From Proteiniphilum sp. UBA5267 (GTDB lineage: Bacteria; Bacteroidota; Bacteroidia; Bacteroidales; Dysgonomonadaceae): DNA of 25,794 nucleotides. The notes beneath the pieces are model-generated. The model worked only from the letters and a program-made list of their open reading frames with translations, did not search any database and had not been told where the DNA came from. Of this stretch, positions 1-6,404 are shown one piece after another. Every line of letters starts with the position of its first letter. Position 1 is the first letter of the stretch. The position numbers were made by a program, and so were the translations under genes. The stretch lies in contig DHTF01000051.1 in NCBI GenBank assembly GCA_002411515.1, forward strand, positions 29,256 through 55,049, given 5' to 3'.

Positions 1-884
1 AGGTTGCTCATCGGGATCACGTGGAAGCGGATGAGGTTGATGCGGCAGTCGAGTCCCGCCAGCAGCTTGATCAGCTCACGGGCATAGAGCAGCGAGTCGT
101 TTACCCCGTCGAACATGATGTACTCGAACGAGAGTCGCCGTTGGTGGCTCCAGTCGTAATTGCGCAGCATCTCGATGACCGAGGTGATGGGTGCCGATTT
201 CTCGATGGGCATGATGGCAAGCCGTTGTTCCGGGATGGGGTTGTGCAGGCTGATGGCCAGGTGGCATTTGCTTTCGTCGAGGAACCGCTTCAGGTTGGAG
301 GCGAGTCCGATGGAGGAGAGGGTGATGCGCTTGGGACTCCAGGCCAGGCCATAGTCGGCCATCAGCAATTCCGAAGCTTTTTTTACCTGTTTGTAGTTGT
401 CGAGCGGTTCGCCCATTCCCATGAAGACCAGGTTGGTGATCTGCTCCGAGTCGGGTACCGAGTAGACCTGGTTCAGGATTTCCGTGGCGGTGAGGTTGTC
501 GTGGAACCCCTGCTTGCCAGTCATGCAGAAGTCGCAGTTCATGCGGCAGCCCACCTGTGAGGAGACGCAGATGGTAAGACGGTCCTTTTCGGGGATGGTG
601 ACTGTTTCGATGAACTTGCCACCAGTGGTTCTGAAGAGCATCTTGCGGGTGCCGTCGACCGATGTTTTCACATCGAGCGGTTCCGACCGTCCGATATCAT
701 ATTTCTCCGCCAATATCTCTCTGTTTTTCAATGAAATGTTGCTCATCTCATCGATGCTTTTTACCCGTTTCAGATAGATCCAGTCGGCAATCTGTTTGGC
801 GGTGAATTTGGGAAGGTTTAGTTCTGCGACGCTTTCGATGATTTCGGCGAGCGTCATGCCGAGCAGATTTTGTTTTTGCTCCAT
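1..884 (-). CDS. rlmN: 23S rRNA (adenine2503-C2)/tRNA methyltransferase RlmN, C-terminus cut by window edge
   Basis: Radical SAM enzyme that methylates C2 of A2503 in 23S rRNA and A37 of some tRNAs. I translated the minus strand from the ATG at 884; the frame stays open to base 1, giving 294 complete codons. The cluster-binding motif CRMNCDFC is at about residues 113-120 (C113, C117, C120), and GMGEP, typical of the family, is at about 156-160. The N-terminal segment (NLPKFTAKQIADWIY) matches the family's accessory domain. The reading ends in RFHVIP, where most of the protein is done, but the C-terminal catalytic cysteine is outside the window. A TATCTTTG box lies 25 bases upstream of the start. 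The family call is firm; only the missing end is unseen. Confidence 0.96.
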   Translation of the reverse strand, partial: MEQKQNLLGMTLAEIIESVAELNLPKFTAKQIADWIYLKRVKSIDEMSNISLKNREILAEKYDIGRSEPLDVKTSVDGTRKMLFRTTGGKFIETVTIPEKDRLTICVSSQVGCRMNCDFCMTGKQGFHDNLTATEILNQVYSVPDSEQITNLVFMGMGEPLDNYKQVKKASELLMADYGLAWSPKRITLSSIGLASNLKRFLDESKCHLAISLHNPIPEQRLAIMPIEKSAPITSVIEMLRNYDWSHQRRLSFEYIMFDGVNDSLLYARELIKLLAGLDCRINLIRFHVIPMSN

Positions 885-908
885 TTGCTGCAATTGTAAT
901 TTATGGTG

Positions 909-916
909 CAAAGATA
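909..916 (-). promoter_or_regulatory. Bacteroidota-type -7 box for rlmN
   Basis: The minus strand reads TATCTTTG followed by CACC, an exact match to TAnnTTTG, placed 25 bases upstream of the rlmN ATG. I see no TTTG at the usual 19-21 base spacing upstream, so only the -7 half is supported. Confidence 0.6.
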
Positions 917-1006
917 CGGAGTATTTGGCAAAATGAAGCATCGCAAAGTAAAAGAGTAACATGGTTTTAATATAAGCCTTTATTTCTCCCGATAAATTAG
1001 GCGCAT

Positions 1007-1071
1007 ATTCGAAGCATATCCGAAGTATATTCGAAGGAGATCCGAAGGAGATCCGGAGAAATCCGGAGAAT
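1007..1071. repeat. Six tandem 10-11 bp units in the rlmN/esterase divergent intergenic region
   Basis: Six consecutive units start at 1007, 1018, 1029, 1040, 1051 and 1061. They read ATTCGAAGCAT, ATCCGAAGTAT, ATTCGAAGGAG, ATCCGAAGGAG, ATCCGGAGAA and ATCCGGAGAAT. Units 1 and 3 carry the palindrome TTCGAA, units 5 and 6 carry TCCGGA, and units 2 and 4 are hybrids. The period is close to one DNA helical turn. The array fills the middle of the 317-base gap (885-1201) between two divergent genes. The rest of that gap holds only the two promoter boxes. The function is unknown. Confidence 0.85.
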
Positions 1072-1151
1072 AACAAGAGAAAACCCGCCGAAGTTACCCG
1101 GAAATAAAAGAACGGAAAAGGATAATGATCAGAAGAAATGGTTAAAAGTAT

Positions 1152-1159
1152 TATATTTG
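1152..1159 (+). promoter_or_regulatory. -7 box for the esterase gene
   Basis: TATATTTG followed by C matches TAnnTTTG and ends 42 bases before the ATG at 1202. No clear -33 TTTG is present at normal spacing. Confidence 0.5.
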
Positions 1160-1201
1160 CAATCGGTAATCAGACAATTTTCAGACTGAAATTTATTTAC
1201 T

Positions 1202-2080
1202 ATGCGAAAAATTGTTTTTCTGCTTTTTATTGTCTTTGCAACAATGAGTATCCAATCACAGGAAAAACCGGTGCTTTTATTCCCCAATGGTGCCCCGGGT
1301 GAAACGGGGAAGATGAAACAGGTGGACGACCTGAGTGGCAACAAAGTGGCCGGCTGCCCCGTACTTCGCATTGGGCAGGTGGATAAGCCCACGCTGACTT
1401 TCTACCCGGCTCCTGCCGATAACAACAAGGGTGTCACCATCATCGTGAATCCTGGAGGAGGTTACAATATTCTGGCATACAACCTCGAAGGCACGGAGAT
1501 TTGCAAACGGTTCAACAGCTTTGGCATCAACTGCGTGTTGGTGAAATATCGTGTGCCGCGCCGCGAAGGACTGGAGAAGCATGCAGCACCCCTGCAGGAT
1601 CTGCAGCGTGCCATCGCTTATACCCGTGCCCATGCGACTGAATGGGGTATTGACGCAAACAAAATAGGCGTGATGGGCTTCTCGGCCGGAGCGCACCTGT
1701 CGGCTGTAGCCAGTACCAACTACGGTGAGCGCACCTATCCGAAAGTCGATTCGTTCGACGAGGTGAGCCTGCGTCCCGACTTTACCATCCTGGTCTACCC
1801 GGCATACCTCTCCGGAGAAAATTTTTCCCTTTCTCCCGAACTGAAGGTCGATCAAAACACACCGCCCACTATCCTGATTCAGGCGGAGGACGACAAGAGT
1901 CACATCAACAGCAGCCTTTTTTACTTTTATGCGCTGAAGGAAGCAAAGGTACCGGCTGCCCTGCACGTCTATCCCTCGGGCGGGCATGGATACGGACTGC
2001 GCAATACCGGAAACACGGTGAGCGAATGGCCCTTCCGGGTGCTCTCCTGGCTGCGCGATATCAACATGATTGAGAAGTGA
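1202..2080 (+). CDS. Secreted alpha/beta-hydrolase, acetylxylan-esterase-like
   Basis: 292-residue hydrolase of the esterase/lipase group that Bacteroidota often use to remove acetyl or feruloyl groups from plant polysaccharides; the substrate here is not known. Residues 1-19 form a signal peptide (MRKIVFLLFIVFATMSIQSQ). The oxyanion-hole strand is NPGGGY at 83-88. The nucleophile elbow is GFSAG at 159-163, with Ser161. An acidic residue in AEDD (230 or 231) and His262 in GGHGYG complete a plausible triad. The protein is therefore probably periplasmic and active. The last 19 codons, from Ser274, recur downstream of the next gene at 3503-3562. No polysaccharide utilisation genes (SusC/SusD) lie nearby, so the usual glycan context is absent here. 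Confidence 0.87.
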   Translation: MRKIVFLLFIVFATMSIQSQEKPVLLFPNGAPGETGKMKQVDDLSGNKVAGCPVLRIGQVDKPTLTFYPAPADNNKGVTIIVNPGGGYNILAYNLEGTEICKRFNSFGINCVLVKYRVPRREGLEKHAAPLQDLQRAIAYTRAHATEWGIDANKIGVMGFSAGAHLSAVASTNYGERTYPKVDSFDEVSLRPDFTILVYPAYLSGENFSLSPELKVDQNTPPTILIQAEDDKSHINSSLFYFYALKEAKVPAALHVYPSGGHGYGLRNTGNTVSEWPFRVLSWLRDINMIEK

Positions 2081-2088
2081 TGCGAGAA
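2019..2088 (+). repeat. Left copy of 70-bp direct repeat (3' end of esterase gene)
   Basis: Bases 2019-2062 are identical to 3501-3544 (44 of 44). The next 26 bases match 3545-3570 at 22 of 26 positions. The repeat encodes the esterase tail from SEWPFRVLSWL to the stop codon plus eight bases beyond it. Homology stops sharply at its left end (2018 versus 3500). Confidence 0.93.
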
Positions 2089-2130
2089 TTGGTTAAGTGA
2101 GTGAGGCCCGAGATCTTCATAGTTATATAT

Positions 2131-2199
2131 CGACATTTCTTGTAGTCTTACTCCGACATTTCTTGTAGTTATGTGCCGGCATTAATTGTAGTTGAAATT
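2131..2199 (+). repeat. Three tandem 23-bp repeats upstream of the ATPase gene
   Basis: Units start at 2131, 2154 and 2177, exactly 23 bases apart. Units 1 and 2 share CGACATTTCTTGTAGT. Unit 3 is a diverged form, CGGCATTAATTGTAGT. A weaker fourth half-copy may lie at about 2109-2130. Unit 3 contains the ATTG that sits 19 bases upstream of the -7 box at 2208, so the array overlaps the promoter's -33 region. The spacing of about two helical turns and the promoter overlap suggest a protein-binding operator, but no binder can be named. Confidence 0.85.
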
Positions 2200-2215
2200 A
2201 TTTTTCTTATTTTTG
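2186..2215 (+). promoter_or_regulatory. Promoter for the DUF4143 ATPase gene
   Basis: TTG at 2186-2188, a 19-base spacer and TATTTTTG at 2208-2215 fit the Bacteroidota promoter pattern. Transcription would start near 2222, giving a leader of only about 15 bases before the ATG at 2237. The -33 element lies inside the third 23-bp repeat. Confidence 0.6.
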
Positions 2216-2236
2216 TTTCTCTAAATAGACTCAAAG

Positions 2237-3493
2237 ATGGAAATGAAAGAATATTATCCCCGTATTTGTGATAGGGTACTACAATATAAATTAAAAATTT
2301 CAGGTGCCGTACTGATTGTAGGAGCCAAATGGTGTGGAAAAACAGAAACAGCCCTACAATCCGCCAATAGCGTACTTTTTATACAGGAGAGTCCGCAACA
2401 TAAGGAAACTGCTAAAATTGCGCCATCGTTGTTACTGGAGGGAGAGACTCCACGACTTATTGATGAATGGCAAGATGCGCCTGAGGTATGGGATGCTGTG
2501 CGTCATACGGTAGATAGAAGGAATAAGCCGGGACAGTTCATTCTTACAGGTTCGGCAACTCCACGTGACCAAGTGAAAGCACACACCGGGATTGGGCGAA
2601 TTTCAAGAATTCTTATGCGACCGATGAGTTTGTTCGAGTCGAAAGATTCGGAAGGTATTGTTTCATTGAATGAACTGTTTAAAGGAAATCATTCGATTGC
2701 AGCAGTAAGCAAGTTGGAAATACCTCAAATTGCACGTCTGATTTGTCGTGGAGGATGGCCTGGAGCGGTGACCTTTCCTGAAATGGAGGGGGCACTTGCG
2801 CGGGAATATGCTGATATGATTGTTGAAGAAGACATCATCAGGGTAGATGGCGTGGAACGTAATTTCCATCGGGTGCGATTGGTACTACATTCGCTTGCCC
2901 GTAATATTTCAACCTTAACCACTGCTAAGACCATATTGGAGGATGTAAGGGCAAATGATGTTACGATCAACGAACGAACGCTCGATAATTATTTGAATGC
3001 TTTGCGCCGCCTTTTCGTAGTAGAGGATGTGCCGGCATGGTCTCCCTCTTTGCGTTCGAAAACCACAATCAGGACTTCTGATAAAAGGCAATTGGTTGAC
3101 CCTTCCATCGCGGCGGCTATTTTACGAATTGAGGCCGATCGTTTGTTGCTTGATCCGGAATCTTTTGGATTTTTATTTGAATCGCTCTGTACCCGTGACA
3201 TGCGTATTTATGCGCAGGTTAATGATGGGGAGATTTTTCATTATCGCGATAAAGATAATCTGGAAGTTGACATGATTGTCTCTCTGCATGATGGTAGATG
3301 GGCTCCGGTGGAAGTGAAACTTGGAGAACATCGGATTGATGAAGCTGCCGAAAGCCTTTTGAGGCTGAGAAACAAAGTAGATACTTCCCGTATCGGTGAA
3401 CCCTCTTTTATGATGGTGCTTACCGGAGGAAGATATGCTTATAAACGTCCTGATGGAGTACTCGTTGTGCCTCTGGGATGTTTGAAGGATTAA
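2237..3493 (+). CDS. AAA-type ATPase with DUF4143 domain
   Basis: 418-residue protein of a family widespread in gut bacteria and archaea whose biological role is not established. The N-terminal AAA_14 domain has Walker A G29-AKWC-GKT36, Walker B LIDE at 74-77 and a sensor-like LTGSAT at 103-108. The C-terminal DUF4143 half ends with a pattern resembling a PD-(D/E)xK nuclease core: EVD at 343-345, then VEVK at 358-361. Whether it cuts DNA cannot be told from sequence. The length is normal and the frame is intact, with its own promoter. It is bounded on both sides by copies of the esterase 3' end: the right copy starts 8 bases after its stop. No signal peptide is present, so it is cytoplasmic. 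Confidence 0.9.
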   Translation: MEMKEYYPRICDRVLQYKLKISGAVLIVGAKWCGKTETALQSANSVLFIQESPQHKETAKIAPSLLLEGETPRLIDEWQDAPEVWDAVRHTVDRRNKPGQFILTGSATPRDQVKAHTGIGRISRILMRPMSLFESKDSEGIVSLNELFKGNHSIAAVSKLEIPQIARLICRGGWPGAVTFPEMEGALAREYADMIVEEDIIRVDGVERNFHRVRLVLHSLARNISTLTTAKTILEDVRANDVTINERTLDNYLNALRRLFVVEDVPAWSPSLRSKTTIRTSDKRQLVDPSIAAAILRIEADRLLLDPESFGFLFESLCTRDMRIYAQVNDGEIFHYRDKDNLEVDMIVSLHDGRWAPVEVKLGEHRIDEAAESLLRLRNKVDTSRIGEPSFMMVLTGGRYAYKRPDGVLVVPLGCLKD

Positions 3494-3500
3494 AATTTTT

Positions 3501-3562
3501 TGAGCGAATGGCCCTTCCGGGTGCTCTCCTGGCTGCGCGATATCGATATGATAGAGAAGTGA
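3501..3562 (+). pseudogene. Detached 3' end of an esterase gene
   Basis: This stretch encodes SEWPFRVLSWLRDIDMIEK and a stop, the same tail as the intact esterase (which has RDINMIEK). It has no start and no upstream esterase sequence; the preceding bases belong to the ATPase gene end. Homology runs on to 3570, past the stop. The two tails differ by one Asn/Asp change and one silent change, so they are distinct alleles or paralogues rather than a fresh copy. It is either the original tail displaced by insertion of the ATPase cassette or the last remnant of a second tandem esterase. Confidence 0.85.
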
Positions 3563-3578
3563 AGCGAGAAGTCTAAAT

Positions 3579-3932
3579 TCAGGTAAAATTGGCGTTTTTC
3601 AGTTTTTGGAGAATATATTCACGCATCTCTTCTTTCGATACATCATATTTTGGCTCAAGTTGTGCCAGACTTATATCAGATAAGAACCTGTCTGATAATA
3701 ATATCATTACAATATTTTTGGTGCTTAACTTGTGTTATGAATATTTCAATGCGGCATCAATTCTTTCTCGATGATTGCATCGGTTTTATTCGTCAAACCT
3801 TTACGCATCATCAACGATTTTATTTAAATGTTTCCTTTCAACCTGTCTGAGATATTTCTCCGGCCGTTTTATGTCAAAGTAATAAAGTGCAATCATCACA
3901 TTCAGGTTAAAAAGATAATCCCTGCATATCAT
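3579..3932 (-). pseudogene. Decayed minus-strand coding sequence, family unknown
   Basis: The minus strand holds pieces of protein-like reading in different frames. A 43-codon piece runs from ATG at 3932 to a stop at 3801, starting MICRDYLFNLNVMIALYYF and continuing FDIKRPEKYLRQVERKHL. A middle piece (KGLTNKTDAIIE, then shifted to RIDAALKYS) is broken by a frameshift and a stop at 3735-3737. A final piece at 3734-3579 reads LSDRFLSDISLAQLEPKYDV and then SKEEMREYILQKLKNANFT. The composition is protein-like and one gene of about 110 codons could be restored by few changes, but I do not recognise the family. Two small real genes are possible but less likely. Confidence 0.4.
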
Positions 3933-4206
3933 TATCGATGGACAACATGTAACTATCAATCAAAAAAACTTTCAATTACGGGACAAGGATATACAGGTCT
4001 TTTCCCTGTTACTTGAAAACGTAAACTCCACAGTTAGCCGAAAGGAGATTTTGAACAAGGTCTGGAGAGATGATAAATTCCAAATGAATAACGCATTGGA
4101 TCGATCAGTTTCTCATATAAAAAAAACACTCAAGGTTTTTCCTTCCATATCAATATCTACGATATATGGTAGCGGCTATCAGATGAGAATAAAAGAATAT
4201 AAATAA
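3919..4206 (+). pseudogene. OmpR/PhoB-type winged-helix DNA-binding domain fragment, no start codon
   Basis: The frame opens after a TAA at 3916-3918 and closes at 4204-4206. It encodes a recognisable Trans_reg_C domain: LRDKDIQVFSLLLENVNSTV, then SRKEILNKVW (recognition region), then ALDRSVSHIKKTLKVF, ending ISTIYGSGYQMRI, the wing hairpin. There is no early ATG in frame (the first is well inside the domain) and no receiver domain in any frame upstream. This looks like the 3' end of a two-component response regulator whose 5' part is lost. A terminator hairpin follows directly, so the original gene end is preserved. It overlaps the antisense remnant by 14 bases. Confidence 0.65.
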
Positions 4207-4244
4207 ACCGGGGACTTTCGCAAGCCCCCGGTTCCGGATTTTTG
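4206..4244 (+). terminator. Intrinsic terminator after the winged-helix fragment
   Basis: Arms 4206-4217 and 4222-4233 pair over 12 bases with one A-C mismatch (AACCGGGGACTT / AAGCCCCCGGTT), loop TCGC, then ATTTTT at 4239-4244. It may also stop minus-strand transcripts leaving the DUF2807 gene. Confidence 0.7.
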
Positions 4245-4273
4245 TAATTTAGAAGTAGAGTATTGTTATGAAT

Positions 4274-4297
4274 AAGCAGAATTTTGTTATTCTGCTT
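4274..4297. terminator. Inverted repeat overlapping the DUF2807 stop codon
   Basis: Perfect 9-base arms AAGCAGAAT (4274-4282) and ATTCTGCTT (4289-4297) with a 6-base loop. The stem includes the last codons and stop of the minus-strand gene. A T-rich run follows only on the plus side, so terminator action in the minus direction is uncertain. Confidence 0.45.
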
Positions 4298-5000
4298 TTA
4301 TTTTTCCGATGCCATTTTTGGAGAGTTCCTTCTTTGCCGGATTGCCGGAATATCGTACATTGCCGATACTTTCGGATTCTACTTTCAGGTATTCCGATGC
4401 ATAGCAGCTTACGTTGCCCACTCCCTCAGAAGAGACCACGGTGCGTTTGGCTTTCAACCTGTCGGCATCCACGTTACCCACTCCTTCGGAGCTAATTTCA
4501 ACGCTATCTGCCGTACCGCCCAAAGTAATGTTACCCACTCCCTCGGAGTTGATAATCACTTTCTGACAGCGAAGGTTCTCTGCAGTGATGTTGCCCACTC
4601 CTTCCGATTGAACGATCAGTTCGGGGGAAGTAAAGGTACCGTCGATCACAATGTTGCCCACACCCTCGGAATCTATACGCGTAAGATTGGGTGTGCTAAT
4701 GGAGATCACCAGATTTTCGGATCTTTTGTGGAAACGCTTCAGGAAACTTTCCTCCATATCGAGGACAAGTTTACCGTTCTCCATCCGTACATCGAGCGCG
4801 TTGAGCATCTCTTCGCTGCCTTCGGCGGTGACGGAAGTATTGGATGACTGCCGGATATGAATGTTGGCTACCACCGATGATTCGATGGCGGTGAAGTCCG
4901 ACACTTCAAACTGGTCGGTGGCGCGACGTGTTTGTGCGCTGGAGCAGCTGCTTATTGCCAGCAGCAGGGTAATGAGTGTGAATGAAAGTAATTGTTTCAT
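4287..5000 (-). CDS. DUF2807 (GIN domain) lipoprotein with SEGVGN repeats
   Basis: 237-residue lipoprotein. The signal MKQLLSFTLITLLLAISSC ends in a lipobox with Cys19. The rest is a DUF2807 head domain, expected to fold as a right-handed beta-helix. The turn motif SEGVGN occurs at about residues 111, 132, 152, 171 and 191, with variants SESIGN at 209 and NGIGK near 229, spaced 18-21 residues as in successive coils. Its function is not established; related proteins are common in Bacteroidota envelopes. It lies 52 bases downstream of the TolC-like gene on the same strand, so it is probably the last gene of the efflux operon. Confidence 0.85.
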   Translation of the reverse strand: MKQLLSFTLITLLLAISSCSSAQTRRATDQFEVSDFTAIESSVVANIHIRQSSNTSVTAEGSEEMLNALDVRMENGKLVLDMEESFLKRFHKRSENLVISISTPNLTRIDSEGVGNIVIDGTFTSPELIVQSEGVGNITAENLRCQKVIINSEGVGNITLGGTADSVEISSEGVGNVDADRLKAKRTVVSSEGVGNVSCYASEYLKVESESIGNVRYSGNPAKKELSKNGIGKIKAE

Positions 5001-5052
5001 TTGTTTTATTTTAGTATATGACGTAATGAGGGCCTGTTTGGTTACAAGAAAA

Positions 5053-6366
5053 CTAATCTTTTAACAATTCGAGTATCTTCAACCGGAAGGCATATTCGTA
5101 TTTGGCTTGAGCCTCTTCACCCAGGGCTTGTGTCTGATTATTTTTTGCCAGGGTCAGCTCATACGTGTTGGCACGACCACTGTCATGCTTCTCTTTGGCA
5201 AAACGATAGGCTTCGTTGCTGGCCTCGACCGATTTTTTGGCGGCATCCCAACGACTTTTGGCTCCCACGGCATTGTAATAAGCCTGTTCGATCTGTTTGC
5301 GCAGTTCCAGCTTTGTCTTGTCCATCTCCAGGCGTGTATTGGCAATGGCCAGTTCGGCACTGTGGATGTTGTTTCTGACCTGAAACTTGTTGAAAATGGG
5401 AATACGCAGGCTAAAACCGAGTGAGTTGCTCATGTTGTTGCGGAATTGCGAACTGAAGGAGTCGTTGTTTCTTCCGCTCATGTTGTAGTATCCGGTACCG
5501 ATGTTGGCGCCAAAGGAGAGCGACGGATAGAGTTGCGACCGGGCCATCAGCTTTTCTTTTTCGCTGCTTTCGATTCGATATTGCATGCTCCGGATGATGG
5601 GACGGTTCTGTAGTGCACTTTCATAGACCGCCTCGGAAGCAAGCAGGGTGGATTCACTGATAAGCGACTCGGCGGGTGGGGCTGTCACATCGAAATCGTT
5701 GAATTCCTCCAGCTCCATGATCTGTGCCAGGTCGAGCAATGCCAACTTGTGGTTGCTGGCTGCCTGTACCCTGTTGAGTTCTTCCCTGGCCAGCTGTGCT
5801 TCCTGCTCATAGAGTTCTCCCTTGGCCATTCTGCCGCTCTTCACCAGCTCGGTGCGGCGGGCAATGTCGGCCTGGGTGGTTTCGAGCTGGGTCTCGGCGA
5901 TCTGCAGCAGCTCGCGGTTGAGCAGTGCCTGCAAGAAGGCGGTGGAGACGCTCATGATGATGTCGTCGCGCATCTTGTCGAGGTCGGCTTCCGAAGCGTA
6001 CATGTCGGCTTTGCGTGCATCGATGTTGTGTTTCATGCGCAACCCGTCGAAGAGGGTGATGTCTGCACCGATGCCGAAGCTGGTCTGCGATGAGTTGGTG
6101 TTCACGTAGGTGTTGTCGAGCCCGATGGAGCGGCCGAAGACAAAGCTTTGTCCTGCCGAAGCATTCAGGTTGGGCAACAGGTCGGCACGTGCCTGGCTGT
6201 AGGCAATCTCCCGTTGTTGCCGGTTCAGCTCTTGTTGTTTGATATTGCGGTTATTCTCCAGGGCAATATCGATGCATTCCAATAAGGTGTACTGCTGCTG
6301 TGCAGATACCGTAAAGAAGGTACCACAGGTAAGCAACAGGCTGGTGACGATGATTCTGATCTGCAT
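5053..6366 (-). CDS. TolC-like outer membrane efflux protein
   Basis: 437 residues, signal peptide at 1-22 (ending FFTVSAQ), then two OEP repeats rich in long amphipathic helices, including QEAQLAREELNRVQAASNHK in the first half and the related VRNNIHSAELAIANTRLEMD in the second. The family forms a trimeric outer membrane beta-barrel with a periplasmic helical tunnel and receives substrate from an inner membrane pump through an adaptor. Here the adaptor and pump genes lie immediately upstream (38-base gap to the HlyD gene), making it the exit duct of this MacAB-type system. The substrate is unknown. Confidence 0.93.
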   Translation of the reverse strand: MQIRIIVTSLLLTCGTFFTVSAQQQYTLLECIDIALENNRNIKQQELNRQQREIAYSQARADLLPNLNASAGQSFVFGRSIGLDNTYVNTNSSQTSFGIGADITLFDGLRMKHNIDARKADMYASEADLDKMRDDIIMSVSTAFLQALLNRELLQIAETQLETTQADIARRTELVKSGRMAKGELYEQEAQLAREELNRVQAASNHKLALLDLAQIMELEEFNDFDVTAPPAESLISESTLLASEAVYESALQNRPIIRSMQYRIESSEKEKLMARSQLYPSLSFGANIGTGYYNMSGRNNDSFSSQFRNNMSNSLGFSLRIPIFNKFQVRNNIHSAELAIANTRLEMDKTKLELRKQIEQAYYNAVGAKSRWDAAKKSVEASNEAYRFAKEKHDSGRANTYELTLAKNNQTQALGEEAQAKYEYAFRLKILELLKD

Positions 6367-6404
6367 AATATGGATGGTTGACTCCTGTCGGTGAAGACAG
6401 TTTG

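Noticed and set aside
1277..1987. Minus-strand 236-codon frame within the esterase gene
   Set aside because: It is antisense to a gene with an intact catalytic triad and signal peptide.
2131..2199. The 23-bp repeats as a CRISPR array
   Set aside because: The units are directly tandem with no unique spacers of CRISPR length and no cas genes nearby.
2019..3570. Duplicated esterase tail as an insertion-sequence target duplication
   Set aside because: 70 bp is far longer than IS target duplications, the copies are not identical throughout, and there is no transposase or terminal inverted repeat.
3713..3720. TATTTTTG as a promoter for the winged-helix fragment
   Set aside because: It matches the -7 consensus but lies about 200 bases upstream inside decayed AT-rich DNA with no -33 element; chance is likely.
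4284..4847. Plus-strand 187-codon frame with repeated VAHSL/VTHSL-like peptides
   Set aside because: The repeats are the complement of the SEGVGN codons of the minus-strand lipoprotein gene.
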